Assembly: GCA_021163705.1 (NCBI GenBank) | Contig: JAGGTO010000078.1 | Location: 1-6,058 of the forward strand | Origin: Thermoplasmata archaeon | Lineage (GTDB): Archaea > Thermoplasmatota > Thermoplasmata > Thermoplasmatales > Aciduliprofundaceae | Reading direction: 5' to 3' | DNA: 6,058 nt | In this document: positions 1-6,058 of the stretch, piece by piece | Layout of the letters: every line of letters starts with the position of its first letter | Numbering within the stretch: position 1 is the stretch's first letter | Translations under genes and position numbers: made by a program | Notes under the pieces: model-generated | The model's database searches: none | What the model was told of the DNA's origin: nothing | The model's input: only the letters and a program-made list of their open reading frames with translations

Positions 1-3000
1 AGGGCAGCTTAACATCTTTTCCTGTTGCAATCTCCTTTCCATCTTTATACCAGTGAAGCTCATTTGCTTGAGTCATAACCTTTACCTTGGCATATGCTCT
101 ATAATTGATATCCTTTCTCACCTTCCCTTCATCTTCATATAGCGAAAGAGAATAGGTAGATTCACATATTCTATTGCCTCCGATGATACGAAGAGTGTAA
201 TCACCAGGTGGTAGCTCAACTCTGTATGAACTTGTGACATTCTCAACCTTCTTTGTGTAATTGGAAGACTGGAACTCAAGTGTGATGGGAATATTATTCA
301 TCTTTCCTTCCAGATAAATATGCCCAGTAACTATCACCATCTTGGGAGACACCTGAATAAGATATTCTTCTCCTTTGATGACCTTTGTTTCCTTATACCC
401 GTAAACAAGAGCTTTTATTTCAAAGTTGGATGTGGATGCCACATGGAAATTTCCATTGGGAGGTATATTCCTAACCTCAAAGTAGCCCTTATCATCCCTC
501 AGGAGAATTAATCCATCAGTCATGGTCTCATTTTTCTCTCTTTCTCCATTCCCATTGGCATCATAGAATACATAACCTGTGATATTCACCGTTGGATGTA
601 GTATTACCGTGGTTTCTATATCATCCATTAATTTTAGTGTGATTCTACCAAAGTAGGGATGATTGTGGTTATCATAGGCAAAGAATCCAACCTGATAGTT
701 TCCTGCCGGAAGATAGCTCTCAAAGTATCCCGTGTTATTTGCATAGATCCTCAGGAACTTATCCCCCTGGAAAATGGAGATCTCCACACTTGTGTAATTC
801 TTACTATCTTTGATTTGACCTGAGAAGACATAGGCATCCTTGAGCTCTATATTCATCCTCATACTTTCATTCAGCTTCCACACATCAAAATAGGTGGCCT
901 TACCATGCGAGGTGGGATAAAGAATATAGATTGAGTATATACCCGCAGGTAAATGATAGGAGAATGATCCGTCCTTGGCCACCGTAGAGAGGTACACGGT
1001 ATGAGGTACCAGCTCACTTTTTATTTTTATAATTGCATCCATTGCAGGAGTGCCGTGATAGAGCACCTTTCCTTCCACCAGATACGCCTTCTTAATTGTT
1101 ATATCCTCCATTGCACTCTGGTTCCAGTTCTCAATGCTCACTGAATACTCAGAAGAATAGTTATCGCCTAAATGTGCCACCAGAGTATAATTATCAGGCA
1201 CCACCAACTGCTCAAACTCTCCTGTGGAGTTAGTACGGAAAACATACCTCGCCTTACTTCCTATAGCTTCCACAGTAGCATTGGGTGCAGGAGCACCCGT
1301 GCTGTAACTTACACTCCCCTTTATATAAGAGGGTTGCAGGATAACATCTTTACTCCTGTTATCTCCAGCATTCAAGGTTACCGTATCTACCTTATCAAAC
1401 TCCTTTCCATGAATGATGAGTCCGATGTTGTAGGTATGGGGCGGGATATTGAATATGGAATAGCTCCCATTATCAATACTAACTTCTCTCCTGAAATGAT
1501 AGGTATCGTTCCATAAAATCAGTGTGGCATTACTCACTCTAACATCTTTAGAGGTTAGCTTCTTGTCGTGATCCACATCGAAGTAAACCACACCATTCAA
1601 ATTGGATGGCTTGATCTCTATATCCCTGTGAATTACAAAATCTGGCTTGAGACGCATTGCCTGTTCTTCGCTAACATCCATCTGTATTTGAGCTAAAATT
1701 GTTTTTTCCACAAGTCTCAATTTGTTGAGATCTCCATCCGTGGAGACTATCAATGTGAGATTTCCTGCCACCGCAGAGAGAGAATAATATCCATTATCAT
1801 CCGTGAATGTAGTAGTATGTGGAATACCATATTCATCAAACAGTGTGATACGCACATGCTTTAGAGGTACACCATTTGATAATTCAACCCTTCCTTTGAT
1901 TATGGCCCCCTCATAGAATTTCACTATAACCACATCATTGGGCAATACTCTGTAGGCAGGAGGATACAGATCAACGGTTCCTTTCCCCTCTTTCTCATAC
2001 TTTAAAGCCAGATCAATGGGTATGGGTTTCCAAGCATCGCTGTGATTCTGATAATCCTTATAGGGATTCCAGTAGGCAGTTCTATAGACAAGCTTGAAAT
2101 GTGTCATGTTCCATGCCTGCATTGGCTGATAGGAGGAAAGATTCTGAGAAAATCCAGGAATATCAGGACCTTTACCTATATCAAGACCTGAGTATCCAAT
2201 GAATGTTCTGTAGAGCATGGAGTGGAAGAACATTGGTTTGTAGAATATTCTATAACCCACAATGCGGGCATTCATTGGTACCTTATCAAGATCATACTCA
2301 TGTCCATTCTCATCCACGGCTTTAAGCTCGTAGAAATCATATGGTACCACACTGCCTCCATGTTCCTCTATTCTCCTATCTCCAAGCTTTGCAGGAGCAT
2401 AGAATATACCCGTGTTTCTCCCTGAGAATGGGAATAATCTATAATCTATGGCGAAATATCTTATGTCCTTGGAAGTAATATTTCTGAGGGAATCATAGAG
2501 TCCCACTATTCTATTTTCAGGCATATGAGCGATGATCCCTTTTATCATCACATATTTAGTGTTCACAGACGATATGTCCGAAGCATATTTCCCGTAATAG
2601 GAGGGGTTGGATAACACCTCCTCACGGTATTTTTCGGGATCCTTCATCACATCCTCTATCTTTTTTGCTTTCTCATCTCCCAAATATTTTTCAAGGATAT
2701 TCATTACTTCAGGACTTAACTTATTTCCTTGGGAGGCATACACTCCATCCAGCAACCTGGCTATGAATAAAGCTATCACTTCACTCTCATTCTGAGCAGT
2801 TATAATCTGAGCAGCCACCTGATAGCCATTCTGGAAATTATCTGCCACTGTTGGATGCTCTCCCCTCTGAACTGCCTCAAACCCATAGTCCCACCAGGAA
2901 ACAAATGCAGGTCTGTCTTCAGCTGGAGTGGTATTGTCTTGTTGACTCAGCCAGTCCCATGCCCTTGACCAGGGATATTCCGGCTTGGGCAGAGAGTATC

Positions 3001-4624
3001 CAAATCCTCCAAAATACCAGGGGGAATATCTCTGATAGGTGGTATTATTGGGCTTCATTATTGAAGGTAAAATTCCATAAACCTGCTTATCAAACTTCTC
3101 CTTGGTCTCGTAGGGTATGCCGGCATCCACACCGCTCCATACAGCCGGTAAAATAACAAGAATGGCTATAACTATAACTCCCACAGCTCTCGTGAACTTA
3201 ACAGTTTTTCTGAAATTCTTCTTAAACTGTCCCTTATATTTTCCGAATTCCTTCACTGCCTCCTTTATCTTGAGCTTTTCCAGAATCCATAGGATTGCGA
3301 TGGAACTTGTGAGTGCGAATGCTGGAGCGGCATTGAAGATGAATCTGGCGGCGGATATTGCCATATAGATGGCCACTATTGAATATACTATAAAGAAGAA
3401 GTAGTACTCTTCCCTGTATTTTTTGACCAGGTATAGAATATAAGCAATCCCGAAGAATGCAAGGAGAAATATTCCTGGGCTGAATGACATGGCCAAGGTC
3501 CCCAGGCCTGCTGGCTGTGCTTCAGCTATGGTAGAATAAAGCTTGCTCTTCACAAAGTAACCCTGGCCACTTACAAGAGTTATCCACAGATCCGGCATGA
3601 AGATATTTATCAGAGCAAGAGCAACACCTATGCCTGCACCACCCACCAAGAAAACAAATGGCCAAGGGTATTTTTTGGTTAATTCGAAATAGGATCCAAG
3701 AATTATCAGTGCAAGCATAAGAAGTAGAGGTACCTCAAACCATTTTCCAATTCTGTGAGTCGCGATATACCAGGGAGCAGCCATGGTAAAGGCAACGAAA
3801 GTGAATATCACAACAAGGAATATCATATGCAAATTGGACTTGTTACGAAATCGATTTGCGAATAACTGGAAGAAGATGTAAACGAAGAGTATTGCCTCCG
3901 CATACGTATATCCCTTCCAGGCAAGTGCCACAGAGCCCAAGGAAGCACCTGCTAGAGCTGCATATATTAACGCTCTTTGATTCTCACCTAAAAATTCTCT
4001 AATTCCTCTTTTTACCTCCCCCACATCTCTCCAGTTCTTTATCCACTCTCTGTATCTCACACTTTTAAGTGCTTTCAAAAAGAAATAGAACATCAGGACT
4101 ATGAAGAAGAGGTCAAAGGCATCCCAGTCGGCCTGAGTAGCTACACTCCTCATGAGATGCGCAGGCATTATAGCCAGTATGAAAGCTGCTATAAGTCCAA
4201 CCTTCCTGTTGAATGCTTCCTTTCCCAGCAAATAAAGAGGGATTATGGTAAGCGTCCCCCATATTGCGGGGAAGAGGATAAGCATGAGCAACGCAGCATG
4301 GGTTGCATCTAAAAATGGGCGAAATATATAGCTGGATAGGACTATCGCCCAGTGAAACAGAGGTGGACGGGGATTGTTAACCCCTACGGGATAATTAAGC
4401 ATTGGATCTTTCAAAAGATGATGCTTTGCATCCAAAATATAGGTGATAATTCTCTCATGATAATATGAGTCCGAACCCCCAGAAACCGCATAACCATATT
4501 TCAAAGACGGCCCTATTGCCCAGTATACTCTCAGAAAGAATGCCAAAGCCATTACAAGAGCCAGCAACGCAATTACTAGCCAAGTATCTCGTGGTATGTT
4601 TGATGACAACCTTACTCTGCCCAT
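1..4624 (-). CDS. aglB: STT3/AglB-type oligosaccharyltransferase with giant C-terminal repeat extension (partial, C-terminus beyond the left edge)
   Basis: This is the catalytic subunit of archaeal N-glycosylation. It moves a lipid-linked glycan onto Asn of N-X-S/T sequons on the outer face of the membrane. The frame runs 1541 codons from ATG 4624 to the left edge with no stop. Residues 1-497 are a multi-pass membrane domain. It contains D52 in SGGSDSYYH (first acidic motif), Y78-L89 with YPxG and RPPL, D166-W-D168 (second acidic motif), W236-KGY, T365-I-A-E368 (TIxE motif) and R427 in ARFIFNAAP. The exported catalytic domain starts near residue 500 and carries W577-W-D-Y-G581, the family signature. 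It ends near 905, about where many archaeal AglB proteins end. At least 636 residues of beta-sandwich repeats follow. I could not assign the DK/MI motif. The ATG has a Shine-Dalgarno match, GGTGAT, five bases upstream. The family call is very sure; the role of the tail is unknown. Confidence 0.96.
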   Translation of the reverse strand, partial: MGRVRLSSNIPRDTWLVIALLALVMALAFFLRVYWAIGPSLKYGYAVSGGSDSYYHERIITYILDAKHHLLKDPMLNYPVGVNNPRPPLFHWAIVLSSYIFRPFLDATHAALLMLILFPAIWGTLTIIPLYLLGKEAFNRKVGLIAAFILAIMPAHLMRSVATQADWDAFDLFFIVLMFYFFLKALKSVRYREWIKNWRDVGEVKRGIREFLGENQRALIYAALAGASLGSVALAWKGYTYAEAILFVYIFFQLFANRFRNKSNLHMIFLVVIFTFVAFTMAAPWYIATHRIGKWFEVPLLLMLALIILGSYFELTKKYPWPFVFLVGGAGIGVALALINIFMPDLWITLVSGQGYFVKSKLYSTIAEAQPAGLGTLAMSFSPGIFLLAFFGIAYILYLVKKYREEYYFFFIVYSIVAIYMAISAARFIFNAAPAFALTSSIAILWILEKLKIKEAVKEFGKYKGQFKKNFRKTVKFTRAVGVIVIAILVILPAVWSGVDAGIPYETKEKFDKQVYGILPSIMKPNNTTYQRYSPWYFGGFGYSLPKPEYPWSRAWDWLSQQDNTTPAEDRPAFVSWWDYGFEAVQRGEHPTVADNFQNGYQVAAQIITAQNESEVIALFIARLLDGVYASQGNKLSPEVMNILEKYLGDEKAKKIEDVMKDPEKYREEVLSNPSYYGKYASDISSVNTKYVMIKGIIAHMPENRIVGLYDSLRNITSKDIRYFAIDYRLFPFSGRNTGIFYAPAKLGDRRIEEHGGSVVPYDFYELKAVDENGHEYDLDKVPMNARIVGYRIFYKPMFFHSMLYRTFIGYSGLDIGKGPDIPGFSQNLSSYQPMQAWNMTHFKLVYRTAYWNPYKDYQNHSDAWKPIPIDLALKYEKEGKGTVDLYPPAYRVLPNDVVIVKFYEGAIIKGRVELSNGVPLKHVRITLFDEYGIPHTTTFTDDNGYYSLSAVAGNLTLIVSTDGDLNKLRLVEKTILAQIQMDVSEEQAMRLKPDFVIHRDIEIKPSNLNGVVYFDVDHDKKLTSKDVRVSNATLILWNDTYHFRREVSIDNGSYSIFNIPPHTYNIGLIIHGKEFDKVDTVTLNAGDNRSKDVILQPSYIKGSVSYSTGAPAPNATVEAIGSKARYVFRTNSTGEFEQLVVPDNYTLVAHLGDNYSSEYSVSIENWNQSAMEDITIKKAYLVEGKVLYHGTPAMDAIIKIKSELVPHTVYLSTVAKDGSFSYHLPAGIYSIYILYPTSHGKATYFDVWKLNESMRMNIELKDAYVFSGQIKDSKNYTSVEISIFQGDKFLRIYANNTGYFESYLPAGNYQVGFFAYDNHNHPYFGRITLKLMDDIETTVILHPTVNITGYVFYDANGNGEREKNETMTDGLILLRDDKGYFEVRNIPPNGNFHVASTSNFEIKALVYGYKETKVIKGEEYLIQVSPKMVIVTGHIYLEGKMNNIPITLEFQSSNYTKKVENVTSSYRVELPPGDYTLRIIGGNRICESTYSLSLYEDEGKVRKDINYRAYAKVKVMTQANELHWYKDGKEIATGKDVKLP
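527..562 (-). other. EF-hand-like calcium loop in the sixth AglB tail domain
   Basis: Residues 1355-1366 read DANGNGEREKNE: D1, N3, N5, G6 and E12 of a canonical calcium loop. The preceding strand TGYVFY makes the segment closely resemble the start of SdrD-B domains (typically G-x-V-F-x-D-x-N-x-N-G-x-x-x-x-x-E). It is the better of the two loops in this protein. Calcium binding itself is inferred. Confidence 0.65.
1544..1579 (-). other. EF-hand-like calcium loop in the second AglB tail domain
   Basis: Residues 1016-1027 read DVDHDKKLTSKD, with Asp at loop positions 1, 3, 5 and 12. This matches the ligand spacing of EF-hand, dockerin and SdrD-B loops. It directly follows the first strand of the domain (GVVYF), where SdrD-B domains carry their Ca-binding loop. 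The motif is seen in the sequence; metal binding is inferred. Confidence 0.6.
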
Positions 4625-4629
4625 AGTAG

Positions 4630-4643
4630 ATCACCGTGGTGAT
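4630..4643. repeat. Short inverted repeat between the divergent promoters
   Basis: ATCACC and GGTGAT are perfect 6-base inverted arms separated by GT. The left arm is the complement of the aglB Shine-Dalgarno element, and the repeat sits at the predicted aglB transcription start. It could be a small operator, or chance given its length. Confidence 0.4.
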
Positions 4644-4669
4644 GCGATATTGCATTTCCTATAAAAAAG
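4630..4669 (-). promoter_or_regulatory. aglB promoter and ribosome binding site
   Basis: Read on the minus strand, a TATA-like element CTTTTTTATA lies at 4669-4660. Its centre is about 40 bases before the ATG, which predicts a transcription start near 4637 and a short leader of about 13 bases. That leader contains GGTGAT (4635-4630), complementary to the archaeal 16S rRNA 3' end, five bases before ATG 4624. This supports the chosen start. The positions are seen; promoter activity is inferred. Confidence 0.55.
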
Positions 4670-4697
4670 TTATCGCCTTCTCAAATGGTATTTTCTA

Positions 4698-4712
4698 CAA
4701 AAGATTAAAATA
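4698..4712 (+). promoter_or_regulatory. Promoter of the aminopropyltransferase gene, probably leaderless
   Basis: ATTAAAATA (4704-4712), preceded by the purine-rich BRE-like CAAAAG (4698-4703), is centred 27 bases before ATG 4735. That is the usual distance from an archaeal TATA box to the transcription start, so transcription should begin at or very near the start codon. The bases before the ATG (CCAACCTCCC) contain no Shine-Dalgarno match, which fits a leaderless mRNA. Confidence 0.6.
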
Positions 4713-4734
4713 CTCTATTTTTTTCCAACCTCCC

Positions 4735-5547
4735 ATGGATTACTGGTTCTCCGAGATGCACACCCCCAATATTAAGCTCGGATTCAGAATAAAAAGAGAG
4801 ATCGCCCATGCTACCTCAAAATTTCAGGATATTCATTTATTTGAAACATATGATTATGGAAAGCTTCTGGTTATAGATGGTACTGTTCAGACTACAACCA
4901 GGGATGAGTTCATATATCATGAGATGATTGTTCATCCTCCTATGTTCACACATCCCAATCCCAAAAAAATTCTAATAATTGGGGGTGGAGATGGTGGTGC
5001 GGCCCGCGAAGTTCTAAAGCATGAGCCGCGGGAGGTACATGTGGTTGAGATTGATGAAAAAGTGGTAGAGATATGCAAAAAATACCTCCCCGAGATATCC
5101 TCCTCTTATAACGATCCCAGAGTGCATCTTCACATAGAAAATGGCAAGGAGTTTATTAGAAGAGAAGGGAATTTCGATGTGATAATAGTGGATTCTACAG
5201 ATCCAGTGGGTCCCGCTGCTGACCTATTCAGGGAGGATTTCTATGAAGATATGAAGAAGGCTCTCAAAAAAGATGGTGTGATCTCTCAGCAATGTGGAAC
5301 TCCCTTCTATCATCCTGAGGAATTCTCCCAGGTTAAAAAAGAACTGGAAAAGGTATTTGAATATGTGAAAATTTATATAGCGTATATCCCAACATATCCC
5401 TCTGGAATGTGGGCCTTTGCGATGGCCAGTGATATGCCTATAGAGAGAAGAAGAAAATTGAATTTTGCCACAAAATACTACAATGATGAAATCTACTATT
5501 CATCTATGAGCCTTCCAAACTTTGTAAAAAAATACTGCGAAGATTAA
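4735..5547 (+). CDS. speE: Polyamine aminopropyltransferase (spermidine synthase family)
   Basis: A cytoplasmic enzyme that transfers the aminopropyl group of decarboxylated S-adenosylmethionine to a diamine. The acceptor may be putrescine, but several thermophilic archaeal homologues prefer agmatine, and the sequence does not settle which. The protein is 270 residues, near the usual length of the family. Key motifs are the N-terminal beta domain (DGTVQTTTRDEFIYHEM, 48-64), the nucleotide-binding loop G83-G-G-D-G-G88 followed by ARE, VEID (104-107) ending strand 2, and the active-site loop D153-S-T-D156-P with GPA. The C-terminal PTYPSGMWAF is also typical. ATG 4735 is chosen because homology begins with the YWFSE segment there and a TATA element sits 27 bases upstream. 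The in-frame GTG at 4636 would add 33 unrelated residues and place both promoters inside the gene. It is divergent from aglB and overlaps the next gene's 3' end by 48 bp. Confidence 0.95.
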   Translation: MDYWFSEMHTPNIKLGFRIKREIAHATSKFQDIHLFETYDYGKLLVIDGTVQTTTRDEFIYHEMIVHPPMFTHPNPKKILIIGGGDGGAAREVLKHEPREVHVVEIDEKVVEICKKYLPEISSSYNDPRVHLHIENGKEFIRREGNFDVIIVDSTDPVGPAADLFREDFYEDMKKALKKDGVISQQCGTPFYHPEEFSQVKKELEKVFEYVKIYIAYIPTYPSGMWAFAMASDMPIERRRKLNFATKYYNDEIYYSSMSLPNFVKKYCED

Positions 5548-6058
5548 AATTGATACGAAAATTCTTATATCCACCTTCCCCCTCTTATTTATATTGATTT
5601 TACCTTCAACCACATCCACATTGCCCCATCTATCCACCAGAACCGCTCTTACAGTATGGGTTCCCTCTTTCAGGGTGCATTTGATCCTCCTATTCCTGCC
5701 CTCATACACAAGATTTCCATCAATGTATACGCGATACTCCTCTATCTCACCCTTGCTTTTTGATAGGTCAATTTGCACCCTTTCCCCCTCAATTTTTATA
5801 TTCATAACTCCCTTGGGTGCGTATTCTCCCCTCCAATCATAATCAAAAATTTTATTAAGATATTCAATCGCCTTTTTATTCGCTATCCATAAAGATAATT
5901 CTCTGTTATTCTCCATGGAAGAGATTCCAAAGTTCATGCTCCCCACCAGTAGTCCAGAATTCCCTATAATCAATTTTGCATGAAGCCCTCTTATATAGTG
6001 CGGCTTTCCGTTAAAAATTCTACCGATTCTCTCCTTGTCAGAACTCTCAACAAGTATC
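5500..6058 (-). CDS. C-terminal part of a phospholipase-D-like surface protein with Ig-like domain and tail anchor (partial, N-terminus beyond the right edge)
   Basis: The frame is open at the right edge; 185 residues are visible, and the TTG at 5973 is internal rather than a start. The first 75 or so residues are the second PLD catalytic half: HAKLIIGNSGLLVGSMN (HxK codons at 5982-5974, then GSxN) and the typical NNREL. In the HxKxxxxD signature the Asp is replaced by Gly or Asn and the spacing is one residue short. PLD proteins cleave phosphodiesters in lipids or nucleic acids; the substrate here cannot be told. Then comes a small Ig-like beta domain (YRVYIDGNLVYEG ... GTHTVRAVLVDRWGN). A C-terminal hydrophobic helix (IFVSILIFAVFFYKVW) ends in positive residues, suggesting an exported domain anchored by its tail. 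The stop TGA lies inside the aminopropyltransferase gene. A helicase or restriction-linked PLD is less likely given the membrane anchor. Confidence 0.85.
   Translation of the reverse strand, partial: ILVESSDKERIGRIFNGKPHYIRGLHAKLIIGNSGLLVGSMNFGISSMENNRELSLWIANKKAIEYLNKIFDYDWRGEYAPKGVMNIKIEGERVQIDLSKSKGEIEEYRVYIDGNLVYEGRNRRIKCTLKEGTHTVRAVLVDRWGNVDVVEGKININKRGKVDIRIFVSILIFAVFFYKVWKAHR

Larger units (their letters stand above)
1..1912 (-). repeat. Tandem beta-sandwich domains (carboxypeptidase-regulatory / Cna-B / SdrD-B-like) forming the AglB tail
   Basis: Each unit opens with a hydrophobic-Gly-hydrophobic strand. The marker glycines are at residues 911 (KGRVEL), 1011 (NGVVYF), 1103 (KGSVSY), 1185 (EGKVLY), 1269 (SGQIKD), 1350 (TGYVFY) and 1434 (TGHIYL); a further unit seems to begin near 1513. 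Spacing is about 100, 92, 82, 84, 81 and 84 residues. Most units also show an aromatic-rich strand after a Gly turn (NGYYSL, DGSFSY, TGYFES) and a Pro/Ala-Gly-x-Tyr strand (AGIYSI, AGNYQV, PGDYTL), as in Ig-like or transthyretin-like folds of CarboxypepD_reg and Cna-B proteins. These units usually serve as extracellular stalks or spacers. The units are diverged at DNA level, so this is protein-level repetition only. The exact family for each unit is inference. Confidence 0.8.

Noticed and set aside
320..3368. Several plus-strand frames of 60-115 residues across the aglB gene.
   Set aside because: All lie opposite a continuous minus-strand coding frame with clear domain structure; their products are low-complexity or unrecognisable and they have no promoter or ribosome site.
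4455..4655. Minus-strand 66-residue frame overlapping the aglB start.
   Set aside because: It lies in another frame over the well-supported N-terminal membrane segment and acidic motif of AglB, and its product has no recognisable features.
4636..4734. Upstream in-frame GTG start giving a 303-residue aminopropyltransferase.
   Set aside because: The extra 33 residues have no resemblance to the family, the TATA-like elements of both genes would lie inside the coding sequence, and ATG 4735 fits the usual N-terminus and a leaderless start.
5440..5475. Pyrimidine-rich stretch on the minus strand after the PLD-like stop, considered as a terminator.
   Set aside because: It lies within the aminopropyltransferase coding sequence, its T runs are short and interrupted, and it has no hairpin.
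5586..5603. T-rich stretch after the aminopropyltransferase stop as a possible archaeal terminator.
   Set aside because: Runs of at most four T are weak and the stretch is inside the PLD-like coding region; it may contribute, but the sequence alone does not support a call.
5594..5842. Plus-strand 82-residue frame rich in Ser, Thr, Leu and Pro.
   Set aside because: It is the antisense of the Ig-like region of the PLD-like gene, where the minus-strand frame is clearly coding.
1..6058. CRISPR arrays, insertion sequences, tRNA or rRNA genes.
   Set aside because: Coding sequence fills all but 110 bp. I saw no direct DNA repeats with spacers, no transposase motifs and no tRNA-like fold.

Overview
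The window looks like thermophilic archaeal chromosome. Supporting signs are an archaeal-type STT3/AglB oligosaccharyltransferase, archaeal TATA/BRE-like promoter elements, an apparently leaderless gene, arginine encoded mostly by AGA/AGG, frequent ATA isoleucine codons, very few cysteines, and dense gene packing. A euryarchaeote of the Thermoplasmata/DHVE2 (Aciduliprofundum-like) kind would fit, but that is inference from style, not from a database match.

Layout. Positions 1-4624 (minus strand) are one uninterrupted reading frame, open at the left edge. It begins with a multi-pass STT3-type membrane domain and the WWDYG catalytic domain. It then continues for more than 630 further residues as a chain of about eight beta-sandwich repeats. 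Positions 4625-4734 form a 110-bp divergent promoter region, the only intergenic gap in the window. Positions 4735-5547 (plus strand) encode a polyamine aminopropyltransferase (spermidine synthase family). Positions 5500-6058 (minus strand) hold the 3' part of a surface phospholipase-D-like gene, open at the right edge. Its end overlaps the end of the aminopropyltransferase gene by 48 bp, tail to tail.

Together, two of the three genes act on or at the outer face of the membrane: an N-glycosylation enzyme with an exceptionally long exported tail, and a C-terminally anchored PLD protein with an Ig-like domain. The third makes cytoplasmic polyamines. No operon links them; the first two are divergent and the last two convergent. 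The most unusual item is the oligosaccharyltransferase: its tail carries many N-glycosylation sequons and two EF-hand-like calcium loops, so the enzyme could be its own substrate and part of the cell surface.
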